Shown here: positions 46,401 through 55,580 of the stretch, one piece after another
Layout of the letters: each line of letters opens with the position of its first letter
Numbering within the stretch: position 1 is the stretch's first letter
NCBI GenBank assembly: GCA_039961635.1
Contig: JABRWB010000008.1
Span: 1-64,000, forward strand
Direction of reading: 5' to 3'
DNA: 64,000 nt
Source of the DNA: a bacterium
GTDB taxonomy: Bacteria > 4484-113 > JAGGVC01
Notes under the pieces: model-generated
Seen by the model: only the letters and a program-made list of their open reading frames with translations
Database searches by the model: none
Told to the model about the DNA's origin: nothing
Program-made: the position numbers and the translations under genes

Positions 46401-47530
46401 GCTTCAGGCGTTTCGCCGCGGTCGCCCGCAAGGAATTCCTGCATGTATTGCGGGACGCGAGGAGCTTGGCGCTTGGACTGCTTATTCCTGCAGTTTTGAT
46501 TTCGCTTTTCGGATGGGCGCTGACTTTGGACGTGGACGAAGTGCCGACGGTCGTATTCGATTCCAGCGAAACTCCGCAGAGCCGCGATTTTGTTTCATAC
46601 TTTGACGGAACACCCTATTTCAATATCAAGAAGTACGTTTCGAGCTACCGGGAACTGGAATGCGAGATAGACCACGCGCGCGCGCTTGTCGCCGTCGTTA
46701 TTCCGCATGATTTCGCGAGCAAAATAGCTTCCGGCAGAAACGCGGAGGTGCAGATTATCGCGGACGGGAGCGACGCGAACACCGCTACGATCGCGACCGG
46801 TTACGCGAACGCGGTCGCCGCCGCGTATTCGCAAAAAATCGTAAGCGGGTACGCTCTGCGCGCTACCGGGCGCACGATATCCGCGCCGCTGGATTTCCGT
46901 CCGCGCGCCTGGTACAACCCGGAAATGAAATCGCAGAATTACATCATCCCCGGTTTGATCGCGGTGATAATGATGATAATCGCCGCGATACTCACCTCGC
47001 TCACGGTCGCGCGCGAATGGGAGCGCGGCACGATGGAGCAGCTTATTTCAACTCCGGTGCGCGGCCCGGAGCTTATCCTCGGAAAGCTGGTTCCGTATTT
47101 CACAATCGGGATGATGAACCTCGTTCTTGCATACCTGCTCGGCCGGTACATCTTTCATGTTCCGATGCGCGGGAGCGTCGCGCTTCTTTTCGCGCTTTCC
47201 GCCGTCTTTCTCGCGGGCGCGCTTTCGATGGGAATGATAATAAGCATCGTCGCAAAAAACCAGATGCTTGCAAGCCAGCTTGCGATGATAACGACGTTTC
47301 TGCCGTCGTATCTTCTTTCCGGGCTGATGTTCTCGATATTCCAGATGCCTGCACCGCTTCAATATCTGTCGCACATCGTGCCCGCGATGTATTACATAAG
47401 GATTTTGCGCGGAATTTACTTGAAGGGGCTCGGCACCGAAGCGCTGCTGTCCGAAGCCGCGCTCCTGGCCGTGTTCGGCGCGATCGTGCTTTTCGTCGCC
47501 AACCGGAAATTCAGGAGGAAGCTCGATTGA
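46397..47530 (+). CDS. ABC-2 type permease, first of two
   Basis: 377 aa from GTG at 46397 (GTGA overlap). Topology fits ABC-2 exporters: one N-terminal helix after RKEFLHVLRDARSLALGLLIPAVLI, a large external domain (about residues 45-175), then five helices (YIIPGLIAVIMMIIAAILTSLTV ... GAIVLFVANRKF). The conserved EWERGTMEQLISTPVRGPELILGKLVPYF coupling motif is present. Corresponds to YbhS. Confidence 0.93.
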   Translation: MSFRRFAAVARKEFLHVLRDARSLALGLLIPAVLISLFGWALTLDVDEVPTVVFDSSETPQSRDFVSYFDGTPYFNIKKYVSSYRELECEIDHARALVAVVIPHDFASKIASGRNAEVQIIADGSDANTATIATGYANAVAAAYSQKIVSGYALRATGRTISAPLDFRPRAWYNPEMKSQNYIIPGLIAVIMMIIAAILTSLTVAREWERGTMEQLISTPVRGPELILGKLVPYFTIGMMNLVLAYLLGRYIFHVPMRGSVALLFALSAVFLAGALSMGMIISIVAKNQMLASQLAMITTFLPSYLLSGLMFSIFQMPAPLQYLSHIVPAMYYIRILRGIYLKGLGTEALLSEAALLAVFGAIVLFVANRKFRRKLD

Positions 47531-48663
47531 TATCGCGGACGCGCATCCTCCATATGCTTCGTAAGGAGTTCATCCAGATTTTCCGCGATCCGCGGATGCG
47601 CACGATAATTTTCGTGGTGCCGCTCGTCCAGATGTTCGTCTTCGCGTACGCGGCGACGACCGATGTCGTGAATATCCCGATGGCGGTATACGACCTTGAC
47701 GGCACGCCGGCATCGCGCGAGTTGGTGTCGAAATTCGAGGGTACCGGTCTTTTCAGGATCGCGGCGCGCATCGCCGACGAAAACCAGGCGGAAAAGCTCC
47801 TTGACCACGGAGCGGTCAGCATTGTGCTGCATATCGCGCATGGATACGGCGCCGCGCTGAAAGCCGGGAAAGCGCCGCAGGTGCAGGTACTGGTGGACGG
47901 AACGGATTCAAACACCGGCGGAGTAGTTCTCCAGTACGGTTCCAGAATAATTACGGAATATTCGCGCGACCTTCTTGAAAGCGCGATGAAAACGCGTTAC
48001 GGCGCGGCCGCGGCCGCGCCCGGCGTCACGCTTGAAACGCGCTCATGGTTCAACGAGAACCTGCACAGCAGGTGGCACTTCCTCCCCGGACTGATGATGA
48101 TTCTCGTCACGCTTATCAGCCTGCTGCTTACCGGAATGGCGGTCGTGCGCGAAAAGGAAATCGGGACGATCGAGCAAATCATCGTAACTCCGATAACGCG
48201 CCTCGAGTTCATCCTCGGCAAGACGCTGCCGTTCGCGATAATCGGCTACGCGGACATGGCGATAGTCGTCGCGGTCGCGACCGGCTGGTTCAGGTTGCCC
48301 GTGCGCGGGAACCTCTTGCTGATTGTTCTCGCGGTCGCCTGCTACCTGCTTTGCACGCTGTCCATCGGCCTGTATATTTCGACTATAAGCGAGACGCAGC
48401 AGCAGGCTCTTATGAGCACGTTCCTGTTCATGTTTCCGGCGGTATTGCTTTCGGGATTCATGTTCCCGATCGCAAACATGCCCGAGCCGGTGCAATGGCT
48501 TACCGCAGTCAATCCGATGAGGTATTTTCTGCTGATCATCCGCACGGTGTTTTTGAAGGGAGTCGGACTGGACGTTCTATGGCCGCAGTACGCGTCGCTC
48601 TTTGCGCTCGGCATCGCCATTGCGTCGTTCGCGATATCCAGGTTCAGGAAATCAATGAACTGA
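47527..48663 (+). CDS. ABC-2 type permease, second of two
   Basis: 378 aa. Start TTG at 47527 overlaps the previous stop (TTGA); the longer upstream frame is an overlap with the first permease and is rejected. Same architecture as its partner: LRKEFIQIFRDPRMRTIIFVVPLVQMFVFAYA, external domain, REKEIGTIEQIIVTPITRLEFILGKTLPF, and late helices ending LFALGIAIASFAISRF. Corresponds to YbhR. Last gene of the operon. Confidence 0.93.
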   Translation: MISRTRILHMLRKEFIQIFRDPRMRTIIFVVPLVQMFVFAYAATTDVVNIPMAVYDLDGTPASRELVSKFEGTGLFRIAARIADENQAEKLLDHGAVSIVLHIAHGYGAALKAGKAPQVQVLVDGTDSNTGGVVLQYGSRIITEYSRDLLESAMKTRYGAAAAAPGVTLETRSWFNENLHSRWHFLPGLMMILVTLISLLLTGMAVVREKEIGTIEQIIVTPITRLEFILGKTLPFAIIGYADMAIVVAVATGWFRLPVRGNLLLIVLAVACYLLCTLSIGLYISTISETQQQALMSTFLFMFPAVLLSGFMFPIANMPEPVQWLTAVNPMRYFLLIIRTVFLKGVGLDVLWPQYASLFALGIAIASFAISRFRKSMN

Positions 48664-48674
48664 CGGATGGGAGC

Positions 48675-48680
48675 TATAAT
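48675..48680 (+). promoter_or_regulatory. -10 box of the AIG2-like gene
   Basis: TATAAT 24 nt before the ATG at 48705; the leader contains AAGGGGG. Confidence 0.5.
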
Positions 48681-48704
48681 AGTCGCGGTCTTAAGGGGGC
48701 GCGC

Positions 48705-49163
48705 ATGCTTTACTTCGCTTACGCGAGCAACTTGTTCAAGGCGCAGATGGCGGTCCGCTGCCGGCAATCCGTTCCCGTCCGCGCCGCGGTGCTTGAGGGC
48801 TACCAACTCGCTTTCGTGGGAGAGAGCGTCAGGTGGGACGGCGGGGGAACCGCAACGATAATTCCAAAGGAAGGCGCGTCGGTGCCCGGCGCGCTGTACG
48901 AGCTTTCCGTCACGGACGAGCGCTCGCTGGATCGGTTCGAAGGGGTGCCCACGGTTTACGACCGGCTGGAAATCGAGATAGACGGGGAAAAGGCATACAC
49001 GTACATCGGGCGATCCACGGACTTCCGCCCGCCCAGTGAACGGTATCTGGACACGATCCGCAAGGGATACCGCGACTGGGGACATCCGGAGGATCCGCTC
49101 GACGCGATTATGACTCTCGAAGATTGCGGGAACTCCGAAAAGTCCAGATTCGCGGATCCTTAG
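48705..49163 (+). CDS. AIG2/gamma-glutamylcyclotransferase-like protein
   Basis: 152 aa, ATG at 48705 after AAGGGGGCGCGC. The substrate-loop motif YFAYASNL (YGSNL in the family) is at the N-terminus, and the catalytic-type Glu is in SLDRFEGVPTVYDRLEI. The rest matches the small beta-barrel GGCT fold (GALYELSVTDE). It probably cleaves gamma-glutamyl amines or dipeptides to 5-oxoproline, but the substrate in bacteria is often unknown. Convergent with the metal transporter gene, 4-nt overlap at the stops. Confidence 0.87.
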   Translation: MLYFAYASNLFKAQMAVRCRQSVPVRAAVLEGYQLAFVGESVRWDGGGTATIIPKEGASVPGALYELSVTDERSLDRFEGVPTVYDRLEIEIDGEKAYTYIGRSTDFRPPSERYLDTIRKGYRDWGHPEDPLDAIMTLEDCGNSEKSRFADP

Positions 49164-51040
49164 GTGCCCTTGACGACCAGAATCGGGATGTCCCCGATCT
49201 CGTGCTGGACTACCGCGACCGTCGAGCCGAAAATCCAATCCTGCACCGCGCGGTGGCCGTGGCTGCCCAGAACCAGCAGGTCGAGCTTTTCCTCGGTGGC
49301 GATTTTGACCACGCCTTTGGCAGCGTTGCCGAATCCGAGCCTGTAACGTGCGGCTCTCCCGGACGCTTCGAGTTGCTGAACCAGATTTTTCAAGTATTCT
49401 TCGTCCTCGATCGCTTCCCTGTCTTCCGCGTAACCCTCGTACACCTGCGCGGTGGCGCTTTCCACTATGTGTATAAGTATCAGCTCCGCGCCGCACTGCG
49501 AGGCGATGGGCGCGGCCTTTTCCATTATCTTGATGTCGCTTTCCTTCACTTCGAGCGCGACGCCTATCTTTTTGTATTTGGGCGAAGCGGGCAGCTTTGC
49601 CAGGTCGAGGGAGGCGGGCTTTTGCGCCTTGGTTTCGAACAACCGCCGCAGAAGCGCACGGAACGTCACGAACCCCAATAATATCACCAGCCCGATTGCA
49701 AGCGGCACGACCACAAAATCCACCCACGGCCCCGCCTTTCTCCATTCGTTTATAACCTGGTATGCGAGCCACATGTTCAATCCGATGATGACGAACGCGC
49801 ATGCCCAGGCCAATACGTTAACCCAAACCGGATTTGCGAACTTGCCCATCCTTCTTTTGTCGCTCGTGAAATCTATAAGCGGCACAATCGCGAACGGAAG
49901 CTGAAGCGATAGAATCACCTGCGATAGAATGAGCAGCTTGTACGTGCCTTCGCTTCCCGAAATCCCCACCACGATAACCGCGGGGACGACCGCGATCATG
50001 CGAGAAACCAGCCGCCTCGCCCAAGGCTGCATTTTCACCCTGACGAAGCCCTCAAGGACTATCTGGCCCGCGAGAGTGCCGGTGAGCGTGGATGATTGGC
50101 CGGCGGCAAGCAGCGCGACGGCGAACAACGTGGATGCCAGCGTGGTTCCAACAAGGGGCGCGAGCAGCTCGTGAGCCTGCTGGATTTCGGTGACCTCGAT
50201 TCCGCGCGCGTGGAATACCGAAGCGGCAAGCGTAAGTATCGCCGCGTTGACGAAAAACGCCGCGTTGAGCGCGATCACGGTGTCTATCAGATTGAATCGC
50301 ATCGCGGCGCGTTTGCCTTCATCGGTGCGTTCAACCGCGCGGCTTTGCACGAGCGCGGAGTGGAGGTAAAGGTTGTGCGGCATCACTGTCGCGCCGAGCA
50401 TTCCGAGCGCGACGTACAGGCTGTCTCCATCGATGCTGGGAATGAATCCCGCAATAAGGTCTCCCATCACCGGCGGGGAAAGCAGCATCTCGACGAAGAA
50501 CGACGCGCCCACAATAAAAACGAGTGAAAGAATGAACGCTTCGAGCTTGCGGATTCCCCAGTGCTGCAGCAGCAGTATCAAAAGCGTGTCCGCAACCGTT
50601 ATCGCGATGCCCCATATCAAAGGCATACCGAAAAGCAGATTGAGTCCGATCGCGGTTCCGAGCACTTCCGCCAGGTCGCACGCCGCGATCGCGAGCTCGC
50701 ACAAAATCCACAGCGGGATGTTGACAATAGGCGGATAGGATTCTCTGCAAGCTTGCGCAAGGTCGCGCCTGCCCGCGATGCCCATACGGGCGCACAGCGT
50801 CTGAAGAAGGACGGCCATCAGGTTGCTCATCAGAAGAACCCAAATGAGCTGGTAGCCGAAGCGCGCGCCGCCCTCCAGATCGGTGGCCCAATTCCCGGGA
50901 TCCATATACCCGACGCTTACCAGGTATGCCGGCCCCATAAACGCGAAAAGCCGGCGCCACCAACTTCCGAAAGCAGGAATCTTGACGGTGGAATGAACCT
51001 CGGACAGCGACAAGTCGTGCGATTTCGCGGTGGTTGTCAT
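49160..51040 (-). CDS. NRAMP divalent-metal transporter fused to a universal stress protein domain
   Basis: 626 aa. Residues about 30-450 are an MntH/NRAMP transporter. The metal-binding motif DPGNWATD is in helix 1, and the helix 6 motif is MPHNLYLHSALVQSRA. Residues about 480-626 are a UspA domain with the nucleotide-binding pattern G-2x-G-9x-G-S intact (GSHGHRAVQDWIFGS). Its ATG shares one base with the stop of the upstream mntR-like gene (TGATG), so the two form an operon. Imports Mn2+ or Fe2+ with protons. The soluble C-terminal domain may gate transport by nucleotide binding (inference). Confidence 0.92.
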   Translation of the reverse strand: MTTTAKSHDLSLSEVHSTVKIPAFGSWWRRLFAFMGPAYLVSVGYMDPGNWATDLEGGARFGYQLIWVLLMSNLMAVLLQTLCARMGIAGRRDLAQACRESYPPIVNIPLWILCELAIAACDLAEVLGTAIGLNLLFGMPLIWGIAITVADTLLILLLQHWGIRKLEAFILSLVFIVGASFFVEMLLSPPVMGDLIAGFIPSIDGDSLYVALGMLGATVMPHNLYLHSALVQSRAVERTDEGKRAAMRFNLIDTVIALNAAFFVNAAILTLAASVFHARGIEVTEIQQAHELLAPLVGTTLASTLFAVALLAAGQSSTLTGTLAGQIVLEGFVRVKMQPWARRLVSRMIAVVPAVIVVGISGSEGTYKLLILSQVILSLQLPFAIVPLIDFTSDKRRMGKFANPVWVNVLAWACAFVIIGLNMWLAYQVINEWRKAGPWVDFVVVPLAIGLVILLGFVTFRALLRRLFETKAQKPASLDLAKLPASPKYKKIGVALEVKESDIKIMEKAAPIASQCGAELILIHIVESATAQVYEGYAEDREAIEDEEYLKNLVQQLEASGRAARYRLGFGNAAKGVVKIATEEKLDLLVLGSHGHRAVQDWIFGSTVAVVQHEIGDIPILVVKGT

Positions 51041-51528
51041 CAGTATCTGGCGCCTCTGTTCGATTTCGTTTCGAGTAGATTGAAATGGGGAGAATCCAAT
51101 TTAGATACGGGGCTTGCCAGCAAGGCGCGCGTTTCGTCGGGAAGCTCGAACCATCGCAGGAGAAACTCGTGAAGCCGCTCCGCCGTCTCGTCGGCCAATC
51201 CATGCTCGATAACGCAGGCGTCCCTTTCGGCGCGCGAACGTTCGAGCCCCAGCACGTCAACGAGCAAAACGACGATGTCGCGGTGACGGTGGCGCAATTG
51301 CTCGGCCACACGCCGTCCGGCGTCGGTCAGATGCACAAGCCCGCGCTCTTCCTGCACGGCGAAGCCGGCCGCGCGGAGCCGCGCGACGGTGCGGACGACC
51401 GTGGGCGGTTTGATCCCCATCTCGGAAGCAATGTCGGTCACGCGAACGCCCGCGTCGCCTTCCCCCGAAAGGCGGAGCATCAGTTCCAGATAATCCTGTT
51501 GCACCGGAGTAAGAGCGGAAGTCGGCAC
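51040..51528 (-). CDS. DtxR/MntR-family metal-responsive repressor
   Basis: 162 aa from GTG at 51528. The winged helix is VTDIASEMGIKPPTVVRTVARLRAAGFAV. The N-terminal DYLE matches the Asp8/Glu11 metal ligands of B. subtilis MntR. The later motif ACVIEHGLAD has Cys where MntR has Glu99, as in the iron regulator DtxR (Cys102), followed by the shared Glu-His. No SH3 domain is present. Mn or Fe specificity is therefore unclear. A palindrome lies just upstream and the transporter just downstream, so it very likely represses its own operon when metal is bound. Confidence 0.92.
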   Translation of the reverse strand: MPTSALTPVQQDYLELMLRLSGEGDAGVRVTDIASEMGIKPPTVVRTVARLRAAGFAVQEERGLVHLTDAGRRVAEQLRHRHRDIVVLLVDVLGLERSRAERDACVIEHGLADETAERLHEFLLRWFELPDETRALLASPVSKLDSPHFNLLETKSNRGARY

Positions 51529-51544
51529 TTGTCACCCTGTTGCA

Positions 51545-51560
51545 ATTACCCTTGGGTAAT
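51545..51560. promoter_or_regulatory. Palindromic operator for the DtxR/MntR-like repressor
   Basis: Perfect 7-bp dyad ATTACCC-TT-GGGTAAT, 17 bp upstream of the GTG at 51528. It lies in the -10/start region expected for the minus-strand promoter and also 70 bp from the TATAAT of the divergent kinase gene. Confidence 0.65.
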
Positions 51561-51632
51561 AGGCTTTATCGCATAAATTTTTTTATCCTTTTTCGATGCC
51601 CGGCGGAAGCGGTCCGGAGGCCGAGCTTGCGA

Positions 51633-51638
51633 TATAAT
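51633..51638 (+). promoter_or_regulatory. -10 box of the sensor kinase operon
   Basis: TATAAT about 45 nt before the GTG at 51683. No clear -35 box. Confidence 0.45.
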
Positions 51639-51682
51639 CGCTTGGCCAGCAGGATATTTTTGTCCGACGGAGCTTTTGCCGG

Positions 51683-54430
51683 GTGAGTTTACGTCGCAGA
51701 TTCAGGCATTCCCCCAGCATCCAGGACGTCTTCAGACGGTACTTTCTGTCGTTCACTCTTGGGCCTCTGATTCTGCTCGGCCTATATCTGGGATGGCAGT
51801 TTTACGCCGCGCTTGAACGGACTGCGATGCGCACCATTGAAGCGGACAGGCACATCGCGTCCAATTTGGCGGAGGAGTTTTTCCGCGAAAGCATGGACAG
51901 GCTGGATTTGCTTTCCAAAAGGACGACAGTGCGGGCGCTTTTCGGCGAATACGCGAAAAACTCCGGGGACGAGGGCAGCATCCTTGCCGGCTTGGAGCGC
52001 GAATTCAAACTCTTCGCACTCGAGCCGGATTCCCATGTAATGGAGCTTTTGGTTTTCGACGGCGCGACCGGCGACTGCATAATGGACATGGTTTTCAGGC
52101 CGGAGTTATCCGCTGACTCTGTCGGAAAGAATTTCAGGGAAGAGAGGCTGTTCGAATACGGCAAAACAGGCAGTTACAATCCGCCCCTGGCTTTCGACCG
52201 CAGGCTTTCGCAGGTCGCGTTATCGCAGAGCACGCCGGTTGTCCTTCCGAGCGGAAGAAGCTTCGTGATTGCGCAGCACGTGGACGCCGTGGGCTGGCTT
52301 AAAAGAACGCGCAAGCTGTTCGAAAAGAGCTGGAACACGAGCATCGCAATATTCACGATTGACGGACGAAACCTGGAATGGTCCGAAAGCCAGTCCGCCA
52401 CCGTCAGGGAGTCATTCGCGTACAGTCAGGCGATAGAGCGCGCGCGTCTCGGGGAAACCGACTCCGCGCGATACTGGAATCACACGGGGGTGCTCGTCCT
52501 AGGCAGCTTCACCGTGCTTTCGGGCAAGCAGGCAATCGTCGTGGCGGAACTGCCCCTCGCCGCTTTTGTGGAAGAGATGAAAAGCACGGCAATAATTCTC
52601 GGGCCGCCCCTGCTTGTCCTTTTCCTTTCCATTTTCATTTTGACTGCGCTTCAGGCGCGCAGATTTTCCCGCCCCCTGATCCAGCTTGTTGCGCGCTGCC
52701 GCGAAATCGCCGAGGGCGACTGGGAGCGGATGGTCGCGATAAGCGGGGTAATGGAACTTGAACTTCTCGGCAACAGCTTCAACGCGATGGCGCGCGATTT
52801 GTCCACCTCGTTCAAGGAACGCGAATCAATCAACAGGTCTCTGGAGGAGGCGAACCGGCTGTTAACCAAGAAAAACGAAGAGCTTTACGAGAGCGAAACC
52901 AAATACCGCGACTTGTACGAAAACAGCTTGGACGGGCTTTACACTTTCGATCCGGATACCGGAAAGTACATCATGTACAACCGCAAGTTCTGCGAAATAA
53001 CCGGTTACAGTTTTGAAGAGCTGGGCGGAATCAGCGTTGACGATATCGTTCCACCGGAGGAGCGCGCGTACGCGGACGAGCAGCGGGAACTTCGCAGGCG
53101 CGGACAGAAGCTGGATTCCCCTTACGAGCTTTACATCAAGCGGAAGGATGGAACTTATATTTACGTGGAAGTTTACAGCAGGCCGATTCCGGGAAGCCAT
53201 TGCTTTGCGGGATCCGTCCGAGACGTGACGGAGAGGGTAAAACTCGAAAAAGACATCATCGAAAAAAACCAGCAGCTTGAAAAGCTGAATGAAAGCCTGG
53301 AAACTCTGGTCCAGGAGCGCACAAGGACTCTGATCGCGCTTAAGGAGCTGCACGAAAAAATAATCGCAAACGCGCCGGTGGGGCTGATGGTGGTGGACAC
53401 CGAGCTGGCCGTGACGTTCGCCAACGACCTTATTCTGAAGCTTTGCGCGCCGGGCAGGATGGCCGCCGAAATATTGGGGCGGCCGCTCGATACCGAACAT
53501 CCCATTCTCCCCGACCGCGCCTTTGAAAAACTCGCGGATTGCCTGCGCGGCGAATCGTTCTACAGCGAGGAAATCAAGTTCACGCCGGAAGGCGAAGAAG
53601 GCGCGTCGTACCTGGACATATGGGGCGTCCCGCTCGTCGGAGAAAACGAGGAAATCGAAGGAGCGCTGGTCATCGCCGCCGATCGCACACGCCAGGTGCA
53701 GATCAGGGAAGAGCTGGTCAAAAACCGGCGGCTTGCCGCGACCGGACAGCTGGCCGCCAGCCTTGCGCATGAAATCAACAACCCTCTGAATTCGATTCGA
53801 TACAACCTTGAGCTTGCGGAAATGGACCTCGAAGATTTTGCCGAAAAGCATGCCCAAAACGGGATAGGGGCAATCGAGGAGTACCTTCACACCGTCAACC
53901 GCGAAATCGACAGGATCGGCGACATAGTCCGCAACCTTCTCGACCTTCATCGTTCTTCAAGGCTGTCGCCGATTCCTCTGGACCTCAATGCCGTAATCAA
54001 CGATGTCCTCGTTCTGATGCGCAAGCAAATTTTGGAGCAAGGCGCGAAAGTCGTGTTCGAGCCGAAACACGGATTGCCGGATATCAACGGATTGTCCGGC
54101 CCGATCAAGCAAATTGTCATCAACATGATTACAAATTCCCTGCAGTCATTCGATGAAAAGCCGGGCAGAATAGACATCGCCACCGGAAGCGAGGGCGATT
54201 TCGGCTACTTCGTTGTTTCCGACGACGGCTGCGGCATCCCGCCGGAAGTGCTCCCGCGGATTTTCGAGCCGTTTTTCAGCACGAAGGGCTTGTCGGGCGT
54301 GGGGCTTGGGCTTGCCATCTGCGAAAGCATCGTGAACCAGTTCGGGGGCAGAATCGAAGTCGAAAGCGAAGTTGGACAGGGTACGCGGTTTGCCGTATAC
54401 TTGCCTCTCTACAAAGATGACGGAAAGTAA
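51683..54430 (+). CDS. Membrane sensor histidine kinase with HAMP and two PAS domains
   Basis: 915 aa from GTG at 51683. Membrane helices near residues 20-42 and 290-313 flank a periplasmic sensor of about 245 residues, probably Cache-like. HAMP is about 315-370. PAS 1 is about 405-520 (SLDGLYTFDPDTGKYIMYNRKF), then a coiled coil (VKLEKDIIEKNQQLEKLNESL), then PAS 2 about 565-680 (APVGLMVVDTELAVTFAND). The HisKA box is SLAHEINNPLNSIRYNLEL with phospho-His696. The catalytic domain has N-box INMITNSLQSF, G1 DDGCGIPP and G2 GLSGVGLGLAI. It overlaps the response regulator by 14 nt and is surely its partner. Confidence 0.93.
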   Translation: MSLRRRFRHSPSIQDVFRRYFLSFTLGPLILLGLYLGWQFYAALERTAMRTIEADRHIASNLAEEFFRESMDRLDLLSKRTTVRALFGEYAKNSGDEGSILAGLEREFKLFALEPDSHVMELLVFDGATGDCIMDMVFRPELSADSVGKNFREERLFEYGKTGSYNPPLAFDRRLSQVALSQSTPVVLPSGRSFVIAQHVDAVGWLKRTRKLFEKSWNTSIAIFTIDGRNLEWSESQSATVRESFAYSQAIERARLGETDSARYWNHTGVLVLGSFTVLSGKQAIVVAELPLAAFVEEMKSTAIILGPPLLVLFLSIFILTALQARRFSRPLIQLVARCREIAEGDWERMVAISGVMELELLGNSFNAMARDLSTSFKERESINRSLEEANRLLTKKNEELYESETKYRDLYENSLDGLYTFDPDTGKYIMYNRKFCEITGYSFEELGGISVDDIVPPEERAYADEQRELRRRGQKLDSPYELYIKRKDGTYIYVEVYSRPIPGSHCFAGSVRDVTERVKLEKDIIEKNQQLEKLNESLETLVQERTRTLIALKELHEKIIANAPVGLMVVDTELAVTFANDLILKLCAPGRMAAEILGRPLDTEHPILPDRAFEKLADCLRGESFYSEEIKFTPEGEEGASYLDIWGVPLVGENEEIEGALVIAADRTRQVQIREELVKNRRLAATGQLAASLAHEINNPLNSIRYNLELAEMDLEDFAEKHAQNGIGAIEEYLHTVNREIDRIGDIVRNLLDLHRSSRLSPIPLDLNAVINDVLVLMRKQILEQGAKVVFEPKHGLPDINGLSGPIKQIVINMITNSLQSFDEKPGRIDIATGSEGDFGYFVVSDDGCGIPPEVLPRIFEPFFSTKGLSGVGLGLAICESIVNQFGGRIEVESEVGQGTRFAVYLPLYKDDGK

Positions 54431-55577
54431 TCCTGAAACTCCCACAATTCTGGTGGTGGACGACGAGCTTGAAGCGCTCAAAGCGATGGCGCAGCTCCTC
54501 GAGCGCCGCGGCGGCTACCGGACGCTCATCGCGGCCAGCGGCGAGCAGGCAATGGAAGTTATGGCCGCGAACAAAGTTGACATCGTCATCACCGATTTGC
54601 GGATGCCGGGAATGGACGGGCTTGAAGTTCTTCGCCGAATCAATACGGAGTACCCGGCGGTTGACGTGATAATCTCCACGGCGTACGCAAGCGTGGACAG
54701 CGCGGTGGACGCTTTGCGCAAAGGAGCCACGGATTACCTGCAGAAGCCGAACAAACCCAAGGAAATGCTGGAAAAAGTGCGGGAAATCCTGGAGCGCCGC
54801 ACCAAAACAAAGCGGCGCGAGGCCGAATTGGAAGCCGTACGAAAGCGCGACGTAACGCGTGAAAGCGAGCTTCGAAAGGCCGGCGCAATCCAGCAACGAT
54901 GGATTCCCCAGGGCTACCAGGGAAGGCACATCAGCCTGGTAACGGGATACCAGAGCGCCGAGGAGCTTTCGGGCGACTTTATGGACGTGGTCGAGCTGGA
55001 CGAACGCAGACTGGGTTTCGTCGTGGGCGACGTCGTCGGCCATGGACTTCCCGCGAGCCTCCAAACGGGCATCGTCCAGCGCCTTATAAAAAAAGAGATG
55101 TTGGACGGCAAGTCCGCCGCGCAGGCATTCACTTCCATCAACTCGTTCCTTTACGACGAATACCACATGGACAGCGCCTTCACCGCTTTCGCGGGCGTGT
55201 TTGACGGCGAGGAATACGTTTTAAGGTACGCAATCGGAGGGCATCCCCCTCCGATTCAGGTCACTCCTGAAGGAAAATGCTCCTTCCTAGAAACAAGCTG
55301 CCCCGGACTGCTCGTTGTACCTTCGCACGAATACGTCGAGCACGTGCTTGCGCTTTATCCCGGAGACAGGCTTTGCATTTACACGGACGGCGTGGTGGAA
55401 ACCCGCAACTCGGGAGGGGATTTGTTCAGCGAAACGCGCCTGGCCACATCGCTGTTAAAGCACGCGAAAAGACCCCTTTCCGGGCTTATAGCCGCGATCG
55501 AAGACGACGTTCGCGAATTCAGGGCGGACGCGCCGATAATCGACGATTTTTCGCTTATGCTTGTCGAAATTATTTGA
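54417..55577 (+). CDS. Response regulator with PP2C-type (RsbU/SpoIIE) phosphatase output
   Basis: 386 aa from ATG at 54417, overlapping the kinase gene. Receiver about residues 8-125 (LVVDDELEAL, phospho-Asp60 in IVITDLRMPGMDGLEV, Lys in DYLQKPNKPKEM). A coiled coil at 125-160 links to a PP2C-like serine phosphatase with the metal motifs SGDFMDV, VGDVVGHGLPASL, YTDGVVETRN and the terminal DDFSLM. This class usually dephosphorylates an anti-sigma-factor antagonist and so controls a partner-switching cascade. No antagonist or anti-sigma gene is in the window. Confidence 0.92.
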   Translation: MTESNPETPTILVVDDELEALKAMAQLLERRGGYRTLIAASGEQAMEVMAANKVDIVITDLRMPGMDGLEVLRRINTEYPAVDVIISTAYASVDSAVDALRKGATDYLQKPNKPKEMLEKVREILERRTKTKRREAELEAVRKRDVTRESELRKAGAIQQRWIPQGYQGRHISLVTGYQSAEELSGDFMDVVELDERRLGFVVGDVVGHGLPASLQTGIVQRLIKKEMLDGKSAAQAFTSINSFLYDEYHMDSAFTAFAGVFDGEEYVLRYAIGGHPPPIQVTPEGKCSFLETSCPGLLVVPSHEYVEHVLALYPGDRLCIYTDGVVETRNSGGDLFSETRLATSLLKHAKRPLSGLIAAIEDDVREFRADAPIIDDFSLMLVEII

Positions 55578-55580
55578 ACG

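Noticed and set aside
47017-47526. 170-codon N-terminal extension of the second ABC permease
   Set aside because: It overlaps the first permease out of frame and has no membrane topology. The TTG at 47527 gives a normal ABC-2 protein.
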